59,256 nucleotides of DNA, from IMG/VR virus record IMGVR_UViG_3300028025_001698, positions 1 through 59,256 of that record, one strand, 5' to 3'. The DNA comes from a virus. Position numbers and translations under genes: made by a program. The notes beneath the pieces are model-generated. The model saw nothing but the letters and a program-made list of their open reading frames with translations, was not told the origin of the DNA and ran no database searches. Position 1 is the stretch's first letter. Each line of letters starts with the position of its first letter. Positions 8,001-17,353 of this stretch are shown here, piece after piece.

Positions 8001-8570
8001 TCCTTCTTTATACAAACCTACACTTAAATCGTTTAAACCATTAGCAATGTTCATAGCAGTACGAACAATAGCACCTGCTTCAGTAGCCTGAACTGCACCA
8101 TCACCATAAGCAGTCCTAATTCCTTCTTCATTTTCCCAACGAGAAGGATCAAGGATTTTCCTTGCTTCCATTTGACTGTTACGTTCTTCTTGAAGCTTGC
8201 TATAGTAGTCTTCGTTAGTACTTTCACCAGCAAAAGTATCCATACCAAAGCCACCATCCTCTTGAGGGGCTTCAGTCATCTCTGGCATGTCATCAATAGG
8301 TTGTTGAGTAGGAATTAATTCCTCTGCTGGCATACGAACATCAGTACCCGCTAGTAGCCTTGCATCAGGAGGTAATCCAGATAACCTTCTTGCAGGAACA
8401 AACTCTTCTTCTTCACCAAATATCAATGATGGATTAGGAATTGTTTGTTGTTCAGGTGGTGGAGGAGCATTCATACGAGCATTAGCTTCGTTGATTTGCT
8501 GTTGAAGTAAATCGTCTGCAATACGTGGTATTGTAGGTACGTTAACCTTTGTATTAATATTAATCGCCAT
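5070..8570 (-). CDS. Giant internal virion protein, 1166 residues
   Basis: The last gene of the late arm. Its size and place after the nozzle, fibre and smaller internal proteins fit the large ejected core proteins of podoviruses (T7 gp15/gp16 position), which form a channel for DNA entry. The N terminus is Pro-rich and probably disordered (residues ~30-110). A mostly helical body follows, with a hydrophobic stretch near residue 220 (NAATTSFILLAPMLSGAAN). I see no transglycosylase motif. It overlaps the end of the 1269-residue gene by 11 nt. The assignment rests on context and size. Confidence 0.7.
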   Translation of the reverse strand: MAININTKVNVPTIPRIADDLLQQQINEANARMNAPPPPEQQTIPNPSLIFGEEEEFVPARRLSGLPPDARLLAGTDVRMPAEELIPTQQPIDDMPEMTEAPQEDGGFGMDTFAGESTNEDYYSKLQEERNSQMEARKILDPSRWENEEGIRTAYGDGAVQATEAGAIVRTAMNIANGLNDLSVGLYKEGTTSNAQLNGLTYLKQGTGLDTKQVGNAATTSFILLAPMLSGAANQKDGEIMSAEDNSDISGLDQMLMDDGDGPLSKVAVNGGLKRDMVEKNLGRLFKKLSKGAGEETFVGNSQAINQNISNEAAGATISQALVDKGYLIEDVDPQGTEILRLSPGLGAELRYKSKGMQRSVTGALSGKAQKAPPTETGAYQGALQDVREMDKKKQEYTVTKEMAEAKGAVAKVPLFISPVKAYFAALFNEAILGHVMNPTSPAQLNVMGLLKVSEEDIQDASVNGNKTAAEVIDQKVNNLQTELGDMAKHVAYGGPQFSTYWEDYATHRMYQDATDFNPQRNKWTRALTVGKSAPIMLNSNFHNTGVNKATAEGFFSRIAGKARNNNFTLSADEKELSFLTTLGRVLDSSRSAGMSSESILLPDLLQTVTPEFIAEAAAKGRLLRSIVPNNTREVVNALGKPEGLIEKLTPAQKGALDNFLKEADRDDWGYKLQAYLDAANYLDSKLNGTPFTPRVTVALDMNSAGRSFLASDVGNMDILSRVGLVWDKFIDKVGDLFTDTLPNEKGDPRYYFTTVALDQGISSAFGDSQPDKVENFKILLAKYGGAGVAGNKQFNKDFSKKVLMTTDYGKPANYHIAEAQAFLKSHPEFRDEAVRFYNGDVNALAKDINEIYKSTLKQTTDSWQYVLPKKMVRYLQMFGRVPKPIGYYNENISIGRFGTEPTGNIVQIKGAEGIRRRIMETARMFNPLAPAKAKGLRLDDGSLFIPEEGSGAVNQVGPTFGQYRESIIIAETARLLNGNKTPADSSFIIPVFDNFIVDSMSYPFVHYVANNIVAPKVFEWNMAKGFTTDFMKQLREAVPEMMRNDEIVIGPGSPYKGMFTTIDREYKYLKDKKPNELADYQKKLKEFLESKSSGYTPPGPDRPESTRITKQQAKSLADNMYMYYNFNSKYSGIYAWDSLKYKDKRDAFLKELKARGNKGMIYFFT

Positions 8571-11500
8571 TTGATTTTCCTAATTCTTTTTGTAAGTATT
8601 TAGCGAAAGCGGGACTTGTTCCAACTATGGGAAGCAGCTTCGCACCCTGTTCAATCTTTTTACCTTCTGGTGCCTCCAAAGCTCGTTTAACCTTACTAAG
8701 GTATGAGAGCTGTGCAGATTGATCGGCAATCCTATCTAAAATATCTTTCTTTTTGTTGTCTTCCATCAACGGGAACATCTGATCAAACACTCTTTGTCCA
8801 GAACCTAGTATACCCATTTGATTAATAACTCTTAAGAATTCTTTGTTTTCTTTAACCCATTTAGGTGGGCTTTCTCCGTACTTGATCATGTCTTTAATGT
8901 ACAAAGCAATCATAGACAAACCAATCATCATAGCAATAACAGCCGCAGAATTCTTTTGGTCTTCTGATCCTGCTTTACGCAAGTCACCTAACAACCGTGG
9001 AAGAATATTAGCAGTAAATGCTGATGTGTATCCTGTAAATTGAGTAAATAATTTTAAATAAGGATCACTATAAAACTTAGGTCTGTTAAGAGTGCTAGGT
9101 AAAACAACAGCTTCGTTAACAAAGTTATAAGTAGCTTGTTGTAAGTTATTAACAACATAATCTTCTTTAGACTTTGTATCAGCATCAATAGCCATCATGT
9201 ATTCATAGTCAACATTTATTCTTCTTAAGTGGTCTTTAGCATCTGTTATTTCTTGCTCTGTACCTGTACCTTGAGTAACAACGTCTAACCAATTCTGAAT
9301 AGCATCAGCTGCAATAGCTAAACGAGCATTACGAGTAATAGCAGTTACAGAAGTAAGACCAGTTATCTTAAAGAAACCATCAGTCCATTTTGAATAGTAA
9401 GAAGTTAATATATCATTACGATGCCCAATACCACCTTCTCTAAGATATCCTGCTTCAGATAATTCTGTTCTTATCCTAGCGTTTTTGATAAGAACTCTAT
9501 CAGAAACCTTATTACCAAGCTCTCGATATATAGCACCCATCTCACTACCCGTACTCTTAAGCAATGCAAGAGTAGCTTTAGCGGCTTGTGGCCTATTTAA
9601 ATTACGATATATCTGAGCAAACTCTACAGTAGAACTAATAGCGGCTAATGGTAATGCAGTAATAGTAGATAAAAAGTTAAGGGTATTTAAACCACCTTTT
9701 AAATAAGGATTAGTAATAGCTTTGTATTCTCCATTGCGTATTGCTAATACGTCTTGAATTTCTTTAGCTATAAACCCTGCTTGTTCAGTATCTATATCAC
9801 CGTTGTCTAACATCTTTTGAACTAATGATGCAAGCTTAGAGCCATTCTCACCAATAAATTCTTTATTAGTATTATATGCAGCTGCAGATGCCGCCAAAGA
9901 GTAAGCATTGTCTAATATATTATGAGACATATATTGACTAAATAAACTTTTAAATCCTGGTTGAGCTATTTTAGCTTCTAATTCTTGTTTACCTTTAATC
10001 TTTTCAGCATTACCGTTAAGCATTGCATCAAGAGAATCTTCAAAGCTGTTTACTTGTTTGTTATCAAGTATTGCGTTAGTTAATTGTGTTGCATCTGCAT
10101 AATTCATATTCAAATGCTGTTGTAAATCTTTAACAAACTTAGCAGAATTTCTTGATACAAGTGCCTTATCTAATGGCTTATGTTCTAAGAATTGTTGGAC
10201 AGATAAATCTTTACCTGTTGCTTCATTATATGCTCGAGTTAAATTACTTATTCTATCTGCATAATCAATAATAGAATCTTTATACTGATCAAATTTACCA
10301 TAATCAATAGCTATCTTATCAGCAATATCTCTGGTAGAATCAGCAAACAAATCCTTTTTAATACGAGCTAATTCTTTTATAGCATTAACAACAGTAGGAT
10401 TAGAAATAATACGAGAGGCTTCTGTAGCAGATACCCCACCAAAAGAAGAAATAAAGTTTTCGCTATTACCAAAGTTCTTAAAGATGTTTGATTCCATCAT
10501 AGCCTGATGGTTCTCAATAGACGTACCATTAACAGCATTAGAACTACCTAACAATGTAGCTAACGTAGCTGAGTAAATGCTTTTGTGGTTAGTATCACCA
10601 GTTATAATGTTAGAGAACTTAGAAAATAAACCACCAATACCTTTATCTTTTATAGCTGAATACGTCTTAGCAACAACACCCTCAGTACCTCTTTTAGAAA
10701 TCTCAGGTTCCGCTAAAACATCTAACGATGTCTTAACATTATTTTTTAATTGTGATGTTTCTGTTTCATTAATAACTTGTTTAGTTGAAGGCATTGTAAC
10801 AAGAGGTTGATCTCCTGCTGCAATACGTTGCTCATTAACATCACTAAGGTATTTCTCTCTGAACTCAACATCTGTTGATGACCTAGGTATTTGGTCACTA
10901 GTAGTTAATGCTGAATAAGTTTTAAGGCCACCAGCTAATCCACCACCTAACACAGCACCACCAGCACCTGCATTCATTAATCTAGACTTTAACTTTGTCA
11001 TTTCTTCTGGTGAAGAAGGTAATTCAAAACCACCTTTCTCACCAAAATAACTAGTTAACTCTTGTCCTGTTTCTGTTAAACCTTCAACAAAAGCTCCTGC
11101 TCCTGTAGCTAAACCAATATCCTTTAGCTTACCCATCTTACTACCAGAGATTGCTTTAAAAGCAGTACTAACTTCTTTAACTGACTCAGTCATAGACTTA
11201 CGAACTAGCTCTTCAGCCGCTTCTTTAGTCATTGTTTTTTGTAATTCTTTTACAACTAAATCTTGAGTAGACTTCTTAGCAATATTTAAACCAGTATTTT
11301 TAAATAAATATCCTAATGATAATTTATCTAATACTGTCATAGTAAAGCCAGCAGCAATAGCAGCTGTTGCATTCTTATTCTTTTGGTCATTGTATACTTG
11401 ACCTGTATACATACTAAAAGGAACTGTTAAAGAAACACCATAAGTTAATGGTGCCGCCATTGTAGCAACAATACTAGTTAACATTTGTGGTGCAGAAGCA

Positions 11501-12369
11501 GCAGCACTTCCTACTGTCCAATCAAAGAATTTACCTAAAGTGTCTAGCTTCCAGTTACCTTTTTCATCAAAAGCTTCTGCGCTTCTTAATTCAGGTATGT
11601 CTGTTAACATTGAGTTTTTAGTATTAATACCTGATTGTGCAAAACTTTTTATTGCTTCACTACCAGTCTTGTCAGCAATTAAATCAAAGGTACCATATAT
11701 GTTTTTAGAGGCTTGAAGTTTACCTTGATCCCAACCACTATCTAAGTTAGATGTAGCCTTACCAAACTTATCTTCACCAGTTCTAATAATAGCTGGACCA
11801 GAAAAATAATCACTGTTGCCTGAATCATCAACAACACTGCCAAACTGACCAGCAGTATCAGTATAACGTTTAGCCATAAAACCAGCGGCATTACGTTCTT
11901 TGTTTAATGTGTCAAGAATATTGTCTGCTAATGTAGGCTTACGATCAACCCTGCGTTGTGCACGTTCTAAACTACCCATATACATAGAAGTATATTGGCC
12001 AGCATCTGTAGAAATAGTTGGATCAACATAACCTAATTCAAGAGCTTTACTAGTAAGACGTCTGCCAGCAGGATCTACTAAATCACCAACCTCACGCTTA
12101 TAAGATTTATCTCCAGTAAAAACAGGGGTAGTATAGTTGCCTTCACTAATTAAATTTTCCATAATTGCTGTTTGGAAATCAGCACCTAATTGAGCACCTT
12201 TAATTTGGTTAGGTTGAAACTTAGCAGTCTCCCTAGCGCTAACACCTTGAAGACGGATGGATTCCCCTGTAGGGGTTACCATAGTGTCGGCATCTTTAAG
12301 TGAGATACCTCCCGGTAAATCTGATTTCCTCGAGAAAATTTGTCGAAGTTCTTCGTCTAATCCATCCAT
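8560..12369 (-). CDS. Giant internal virion protein with N-terminal nuclease-like (SNase-like) domain, 1269 residues
   Basis: The largest protein of the phage and a likely ejected internal core protein. Residues ~20-125 resemble a staphylococcal-nuclease fold: KDADT (DGDT position), SIRLQGVSARE (canonical RLxGIDAPE), and DPAGRRL...LELGYVD (canonical YGRxLA...LVxxGLA). The Asp of DAPE is Ser here, so catalysis may be lost. Hydrophobic stretches near residues 285-350 and ~1170-1190 (AAVIAMMIGLSMIALYI) could cross the host membrane. The rest is helical. It is coupled to the 1166-residue gene by overlap. Function is inferred from position. Confidence 0.7.
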   Translation of the reverse strand: MDGLDEELRQIFSRKSDLPGGISLKDADTMVTPTGESIRLQGVSARETAKFQPNQIKGAQLGADFQTAIMENLISEGNYTTPVFTGDKSYKREVGDLVDPAGRRLTSKALELGYVDPTISTDAGQYTSMYMGSLERAQRRVDRKPTLADNILDTLNKERNAAGFMAKRYTDTAGQFGSVVDDSGNSDYFSGPAIIRTGEDKFGKATSNLDSGWDQGKLQASKNIYGTFDLIADKTGSEAIKSFAQSGINTKNSMLTDIPELRSAEAFDEKGNWKLDTLGKFFDWTVGSAAASAPQMLTSIVATMAAPLTYGVSLTVPFSMYTGQVYNDQKNKNATAAIAAGFTMTVLDKLSLGYLFKNTGLNIAKKSTQDLVVKELQKTMTKEAAEELVRKSMTESVKEVSTAFKAISGSKMGKLKDIGLATGAGAFVEGLTETGQELTSYFGEKGGFELPSSPEEMTKLKSRLMNAGAGGAVLGGGLAGGLKTYSALTTSDQIPRSSTDVEFREKYLSDVNEQRIAAGDQPLVTMPSTKQVINETETSQLKNNVKTSLDVLAEPEISKRGTEGVVAKTYSAIKDKGIGGLFSKFSNIITGDTNHKSIYSATLATLLGSSNAVNGTSIENHQAMMESNIFKNFGNSENFISSFGGVSATEASRIISNPTVVNAIKELARIKKDLFADSTRDIADKIAIDYGKFDQYKDSIIDYADRISNLTRAYNEATGKDLSVQQFLEHKPLDKALVSRNSAKFVKDLQQHLNMNYADATQLTNAILDNKQVNSFEDSLDAMLNGNAEKIKGKQELEAKIAQPGFKSLFSQYMSHNILDNAYSLAASAAAYNTNKEFIGENGSKLASLVQKMLDNGDIDTEQAGFIAKEIQDVLAIRNGEYKAITNPYLKGGLNTLNFLSTITALPLAAISSTVEFAQIYRNLNRPQAAKATLALLKSTGSEMGAIYRELGNKVSDRVLIKNARIRTELSEAGYLREGGIGHRNDILTSYYSKWTDGFFKITGLTSVTAITRNARLAIAADAIQNWLDVVTQGTGTEQEITDAKDHLRRINVDYEYMMAIDADTKSKEDYVVNNLQQATYNFVNEAVVLPSTLNRPKFYSDPYLKLFTQFTGYTSAFTANILPRLLGDLRKAGSEDQKNSAAVIAMMIGLSMIALYIKDMIKYGESPPKWVKENKEFLRVINQMGILGSGQRVFDQMFPLMEDNKKKDILDRIADQSAQLSYLSKVKRALEAPEGKKIEQGAKLLPIVGTSPAFAKYLQKELGKSNGD

Positions 12370-12379
12370 TTGTTTTCCT

Positions 12380-14827
12380 TTATTTTAACTGATTCTGTAA
12401 TCTTGATTTCAAGAATTGTGCAAATGCGGTTTCATTATCTGTACCCTTGAATTCTTCACGATACTTTTTACCATCAGGTGAATTCCATACGGTTGCTAAT
12501 TTATTAACTCCATCAGCTAAGTTTTTCTGATCAATATTACCTTCTTTGTCAGATGCTGCTCGTCTAGCTAATGCATAAATTTCACTAATCTTTTCAGGCG
12601 GCATTGGCTTATTACCAATATTAAACAAATTAGGATCTGTACCTGTAAGACCCATACGATGAGTAACAATATTACGAGCTAAATAAGGTGTTACATCTTT
12701 AATGTCTTTAACTCTTCCAGATTTTTTATCAGCAATCATTTGTTCAGTTGCTTGATTCATAAGTGCAGTAGCTTCTTGGGAAACATCGGCACTTGTAATA
12801 TCAAAACCTGAACGTTTTAAATAAGATAAACTCTGTTGTGTATTTTGTTTAGGTGTTGGTAAACCAGATCTAGAAGGATTTGGTTGATCTTTAACATCTT
12901 CGCTACCAAGCTCACGTTTGTAAATTTCGCTAATAGCACTGGCCGCTTTATCAGTATGTTTTTCCATACGTTCAAGTTTGGCTTGAGGACTATTGTTCTT
13001 TAATTCTTCACGAGCATACATCATAGCCCACTGGTTACCCATTGTAGCTTGAAGTTGATTAAATTGTTTTTGAGATTGGGCAGCAAGCACTCTCATTTCT
13101 TGTTCTCGTTTTGCATAATCTCTTGTGAGCATAAATTCTTGATCAATTTTTCTCATCTTTTCTTGTTGATTAGCAATAAAACGATCATGTTCCCTACGAG
13201 CATCTTCTCTTAGAACTGCTCTTTTCTCAGCAGAAAGAGCATTCTCTTCAGCACGAACATCACGAACTTCTTGACCACGAATCTGAACAGCAGCTGCACG
13301 AATAGCTTTCTTATCTGCTTGTTGTTGTGCATTACGCTTAGATGATTCTTCAAATGCCTGTCTACCAGCAAAAGCAAGAGCACGATTAACACCAAACTTC
13401 CTAGCACCAACAGCAGTTGATATAGCCATACGAATAATATCTTGATTATTTAAACCAAGTTCTTCTTTAAAGCCACTGGCAGTAAACAAATTAGCTAATG
13501 AATCTGTAAAAGATTTTTCTGTCTTTTGTGTTCCAGATAATTCTTCAACAATCTCTGCTACACTACGAATTTTTCTAGATGCTTTAGCAGGATCTGTTTC
13601 ATAATCTTTCTTTAAACCAGAAACAAAAGCAGGATCTGTGCTTTCTTTAGGTGGAACTTCAGATACAGCAACTGTTACAGGAGTATTTTGGATATTGCTC
13701 TTATCACGTTCAGCAAGTTGTTCTACAGTCATTTGTTCTGGAGCAACTGCAAGAGGTGCTACGACAGGAGCTGGAGCTACTTGGGTAGGTGAAACAATAA
13801 CAGGTTGTGTGTCTTCAGGTACTACTTCTAAAGGAGTTTTATATCTATCAGGCATTGCAGGTACAACTGAGACAGTAGAAACTGGTACTACTGTATCTAC
13901 AACTACTGGAGGGACTTCTCTTGAAGTTATAACCGCATTAGATGGAGAAGCTTCAATAACAGGAGTTGATACTGCTTCAGTAGGTGGTCGTTTATCAACT
14001 GCAACCATATTAGCGTATAATTCAGCTTGATCTTTAGGATAGCGCTCATCCCATACAGGAATGTTTTCAACTGTTGGTTGAATAATCATTGGTACTACAT
14101 TTTGACGTTTTCTTTCTTCGTCAATGTCTGCATCAACAGTACCAAATTGGTAACCTGCCGCAGACTGTACTTGTTGGGGTACTACACCATATGTACCGTT
14201 CTTATAGTTAGCTTGGGCAGAAGAGCCACGGCTAAAGTCAGGCACACTCATTGTACCATGCATGAATGATGATCCGGGTACATCTGGATGACGATACGCT
14301 AATGATGGCACACCGCTAGTACCATCTGCATTATACAATGGGGCATCTGAGTTACGTACATCTACTGCACCGTCACGCATATTAGCCTTACGACCTTCTT
14401 GCACCATACGTTTAATAGCTTTTTTATTCTTAGGATTTTGTGCAGCAGCTCTAGGAATAACAGCTTCTCCGGGAGTAAGCATAGCAGGAACTGTATCAGT
14501 GCCTTTTGCTTGGAAGATAGGAGCTTGAGCAAGGCTACGTTGACCTTGTTTGAACATACCAGTGCCAGCTAAAGGATTTTGAGATGGGATACCTAGCTTT
14601 TGTTTGTTCATCCTAGCAGGAGGAATACCCATGTCTTTTAGTCTGGCATTATTAACTTGTTCTTTATGACCTAAACCTTGATTAGCTTTTGCAGCTGCTT
14701 CTTTAAGTTTAAGTTCATGTAATTGTTGTTTACGCATTTCATCAAGTCCCATCTTAGAAACTTCACGAGCTTCTTTATTCTGGAACTTGAGATATTCTCT
14801 CTGTTGTTTACCTGATAAGGGTGCCAT
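12380..14827 (-). CDS. Internal virion protein with GTDTVPAMLTPGE motif, 815 residues
   Basis: The N-terminal ~100 residues are charged and helical. Next comes GTDTVPAMLTPGEAVIP (residues ~109-125) and NPKNKKAIKRMVQEGR, a motif well known in phage tape-measure and internal core proteins. Residues ~170-410 are low-complexity (Pro/Val-rich, with GTMSVP and GTYGVVP segments). Residues ~480-700 are a long Gln/Arg/Glu-rich coiled coil. This architecture and the position between smaller and giant internal proteins point to an ejected core or chaperone-like virion protein. No enzyme motif is seen. Confidence 0.72.
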   Translation of the reverse strand: MAPLSGKQQREYLKFQNKEAREVSKMGLDEMRKQQLHELKLKEAAAKANQGLGHKEQVNNARLKDMGIPPARMNKQKLGIPSQNPLAGTGMFKQGQRSLAQAPIFQAKGTDTVPAMLTPGEAVIPRAAAQNPKNKKAIKRMVQEGRKANMRDGAVDVRNSDAPLYNADGTSGVPSLAYRHPDVPGSSFMHGTMSVPDFSRGSSAQANYKNGTYGVVPQQVQSAAGYQFGTVDADIDEERKRQNVVPMIIQPTVENIPVWDERYPKDQAELYANMVAVDKRPPTEAVSTPVIEASPSNAVITSREVPPVVVDTVVPVSTVSVVPAMPDRYKTPLEVVPEDTQPVIVSPTQVAPAPVVAPLAVAPEQMTVEQLAERDKSNIQNTPVTVAVSEVPPKESTDPAFVSGLKKDYETDPAKASRKIRSVAEIVEELSGTQKTEKSFTDSLANLFTASGFKEELGLNNQDIIRMAISTAVGARKFGVNRALAFAGRQAFEESSKRNAQQQADKKAIRAAAVQIRGQEVRDVRAEENALSAEKRAVLREDARREHDRFIANQQEKMRKIDQEFMLTRDYAKREQEMRVLAAQSQKQFNQLQATMGNQWAMMYAREELKNNSPQAKLERMEKHTDKAASAISEIYKRELGSEDVKDQPNPSRSGLPTPKQNTQQSLSYLKRSGFDITSADVSQEATALMNQATEQMIADKKSGRVKDIKDVTPYLARNIVTHRMGLTGTDPNLFNIGNKPMPPEKISEIYALARRAASDKEGNIDQKNLADGVNKLATVWNSPDGKKYREEFKGTDNETAFAQFLKSRLQNQLK

Positions 14828-14836
14828 AGTATTTCC

Positions 14837-15832
14837 TTAAAATATTCCTAGCTTCTTAGCTAACAATGCTCCACCAATGACCATGCCTACGGGTCCCATA
14901 GCGGCTAATGCGGCTTCCCCGCCTAAACCTGCGGCAGCACCCATACCAGCTGTAGTTGCACCAGTAGCTGCAGCTCCACCAGTAGCTAATGCAGTACCTT
15001 CAGCGGCTGCAACACCAGTGCTTAATCCTGCTAATGAGCTACCTAATGGAGCGGCAACTTCACCTGCACCAACTACTGTTGGCAACACTGAAGAAGCAAC
15101 AGGAGAAACCCCTTGTACAGCACCACCTATTGATGCAGGGGCATTCAAAGCATACATACCAGTAGAAGCAGGAGATGCTAAAGCACCAGCATTAGTCAAT
15201 GCAACAGGAGCACCACTAGCAGTAGTACCCATAGATGTAATAGCGTTAGTTGTTAATGGTGCATTATAAGCTTTATATGCGGCATCAATTCCTTTTGCAG
15301 CTGCATTGGTACCCATAGCTGTAGCTTGTTGACCTAAATATTGTTCTGTTTGGTCAGGCATAGCTTGAGGCACAACAATCTCTGCGGGTTTAATAGATGC
15401 GGCTAATGGAGCTACTTGTTCTTTTTTAGTCCAATTCCAAGGATCATCTTCTGCACCCATTGTTCCTTGTGCATAACCTGCTACGGATGTGCTACCATAA
15501 GCATACCCAGGAACTGACATAGTACCATTAGCAAGAGTCATACCTGAATTCATTTGGTTTGATGTACCACCCATACCCATTGAAGGAGTACTTGATGGTT
15601 GTGGTAAGTCAGAACCATAACTACTAGGTGCACCTAAGCCTGAGGATTGTGGTTGCATTGCACCAGCACCACCCCCTTTACCACCACTAGCCCCTTGCAT
15701 ATTACTTTGAGTCATGTCTGGTAATTGCATACCACCTTGAGGTATACCTCCGTCACCACCCATTGCACCTAAACCTTGTGATGCACCTTGCGATGGATTT
15801 CCTGTTGCGGGAGTTCCCATATTACCAGCCAT
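14837..15832 (-). CDS. Gly/Ala/Met-rich virion protein, 331 residues
   Basis: A low-complexity protein: Gly/Met/Gln/Ser-rich N-terminal ~100 residues, then ANGTMSVPGYAYGSTSVAGY (residues ~101-120), which echoes the GTMSVP segment of the neighbouring 815-residue protein. The C-terminal ~90 residues are Ala/Gly-rich and hydrophobic, ending in GMVIGGALLAKKLGIF, a plausible membrane-active helix. By position it is a small internal virion protein that may insert into the host membrane during DNA ejection; this is inference. The start overlaps the stop of the upstream gene by 1 nt. Confidence 0.65.
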   Translation of the reverse strand: MAGNMGTPATGNPSQGASQGLGAMGGDGGIPQGGMQLPDMTQSNMQGASGGKGGGAGAMQPQSSGLGAPSSYGSDLPQPSSTPSMGMGGTSNQMNSGMTLANGTMSVPGYAYGSTSVAGYAQGTMGAEDDPWNWTKKEQVAPLAASIKPAEIVVPQAMPDQTEQYLGQQATAMGTNAAAKGIDAAYKAYNAPLTTNAITSMGTTASGAPVALTNAGALASPASTGMYALNAPASIGGAVQGVSPVASSVLPTVVGAGEVAAPLGSSLAGLSTGVAAAEGTALATGGAAATGATTAGMGAAAGLGGEAALAAMGPVGMVIGGALLAKKLGIF

Positions 15833-16518
15833 TATTTACCTCCTGAAGCATTTTGTCGTGCGGGATTACCATAGATAGTCGAAGCATAGCGCTGAAGACC
15901 TTGCCAAGCAGAGTCAAGACCTTGTTGTTCAACTCCACGTTGTTGATTACCAAGATTAGCCGTTCCTGCTACACCTTGATTAGCAATACCTGATGCAGCT
16001 GTAGCACCTGACTGAAGCGATTGTTCAGCTGCAAGACGATTCTTAAACGCTTTGTCTTCGTATTCAGCATCTAGTTTAGCTAATTGACCTGTAGTCTCAG
16101 CGTTCTGAGCGCCTTGCATAACAGCTTGTCGTGCAGAACCTAATGTCCCTGCTTGACCAAAACCTGTGTTAAGTTTTGCAACACCTTTTTGAGCTTCATT
16201 AAGAACACCAGCTTTTTGAGCAGCTAATATTTCAGCGCTAGGTGCAGTTGCCATAGTAGACAACCTTCTATTTTGATCACCTAAAGAACCAACAGCAGTA
16301 GATGTAGTTGCCTCAAGTAAATCTGCTCCAGATCCAAAAGCTTTTTTCTGTAAACTAGATTCACCAGCTACCTTAGACAAGTCACCACTCTCATATTTAC
16401 CTTGAGCCGCAGTACCTACTTTTTCTAAATAAGGTTGCGCCCACTCTGGAATACTACTTGTAGAACCTCCACCGCCCCCGTAGTTCCTTTTAATAGAACC
16501 ATTAATTTTATATTTCAT
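15832..16518 (-). CDS. Internal virion protein (T7 gp14-like position), 228 residues
   Basis: After a basic, Gly-rich start (KRNYGGGGGS) the protein is helical and Ala/Gln-rich, with GFGQAGTLGSARQAVMQGAQNA around residue 120, a segment type frequent in small internal or DNA-transfer proteins of podoviruses. WAQPY near residue 26 is also typical of this group. It overlaps the GNAT-like gene by 4 nt. Membrane or core role is inferred from context. Confidence 0.65.
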   Translation of the reverse strand: MKYKINGSIKRNYGGGGGSTSSIPEWAQPYLEKVGTAAQGKYESGDLSKVAGESSLQKKAFGSGADLLEATTSTAVGSLGDQNRRLSTMATAPSAEILAAQKAGVLNEAQKGVAKLNTGFGQAGTLGSARQAVMQGAQNAETTGQLAKLDAEYEDKAFKNRLAAEQSLQSGATAASGIANQGVAGTANLGNQQRGVEQQGLDSAWQGLQRYASTIYGNPARQNASGGK

Positions 16519-16934
16519 TCTAAATCCTTTCGCATTACTACGTAAGCTTCTTTAAATCCAGATACATACTTTGGTAGTACCTTTGCCCATCCTGGACGAC
16601 CCCATTGTTCAATAGCTTTACAGCCAGAATCACGGGCAAATTGTTCCACTGTAGGGAACACCTTAGATTGTTCTTCAAAGTCACTTCCAGAGAAAGCAAT
16701 TATATGAAGTGTTTTGTGTTGAGAGTATTGTAAGTATTGAGTTAAACCAGCACCAATAATATTTAATTCATCATCTACTACCGCCCAACATTGAATGTAC
16801 TCATTAAGAATCTTTTTAAGATAGTCTGTTAATGTAGATTCTCCTTGTCCATGCTCAATTACTTTCTGAAGTAATACAGAGAGTGTTGACCAGTGTTGTA
16901 CTGTTTGATCGGGTGATAACAAAATAATTTTCAT
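16515..16934 (-). CDS. GNAT-fold virion-associated protein (T7 gp13-like position)
   Basis: A 139-residue protein with features of an acetyltransferase-like (GNAT) fold: CWAVVDDELNIIGAG (beta strands), a central strand and helix (KTLHIIAFSG...VEQFARDSGCKAI) and GRPGWAKVLPKYV. T7 gp13, encoded in the equivalent place beside internal proteins, has a related degenerate GNAT fold and assists assembly. Cofactor-binding residues are not convincing. ATG 16934 lies 3 nt after the upstream stop; the longer frame uses a GTG at 16958 and would overlap that gene. Confidence 0.6.
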   Translation of the reverse strand: MKIILLSPDQTVQHWSTLSVLLQKVIEHGQGESTLTDYLKKILNEYIQCWAVVDDELNIIGAGLTQYLQYSQHKTLHIIAFSGSDFEEQSKVFPTVEQFARDSGCKAIEQWGRPGWAKVLPKYVSGFKEAYVVMRKDLE

Positions 16935-16936
16935 AG

Positions 16937-17353
16937 TTAGTTTGGTGGAGTTGGCCACACTATAGTTACAGGATATCCTTGTTGAAAAGTAATATCTCTT
17001 AGTTGTTGTCTATAGGTTTCCCACTCAGTTTGTTTAGCTTGTGTTAATGGGTTGTTAGGTATTTGAGTCCAGTCACATAAGGTTAACAATTCATTTCTTT
17101 GTTGTTTAACTTTATTAGATAAGATAGTAGTATCAAACACCCATTCAGATGTATCAAAGTTGTAATAGTAGTTATCACCGGGAGAATTAGGTATTGGAAC
17201 AATTTCTTTATTAACTACTTTGTATTTTGTATTGTCAATAAAGGAGTCTGTTTGTAAATAATTATCTAAAGAATTTACAACTTCTAATTGTGTTACTCCA
17301 CTACCAATGATCCTACCATTGCTTAAGTTATATTGTACGTAATATGTATTCAT
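16937..17353 (-). CDS. Tail fibre assembly chaperone-like protein
   Basis: 138 residues. The C-terminal half (QRNELLTLCDWTQIPNNPL, WETYRQQLRDI and GYPVTIVWPTPP) is the typical ending of phage tail-assembly chaperone-like proteins encoded directly after tail fibres. It overlaps the stop of the 541-residue fibre gene by 4 nt, so it probably helps fold or trimerise that fibre. The N-terminal half is divergent. Confidence 0.72.
   Translation of the reverse strand: MNTYYVQYNLSNGRIIGSGVTQLEVVNSLDNYLQTDSFIDNTKYKVVNKEIVPIPNSPGDNYYYNFDTSEWVFDTTILSNKVKQQRNELLTLCDWTQIPNNPLTQAKQTEWETYRQQLRDITFQQGYPVTIVWPTPPN

Noticed and set aside
13638-14030. 130-residue plus-strand frame opposite the 815-residue virion gene
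   Set aside because: A shadow of a Pro/Val-rich coding region on the minus strand, with no ribosome site or known motif.
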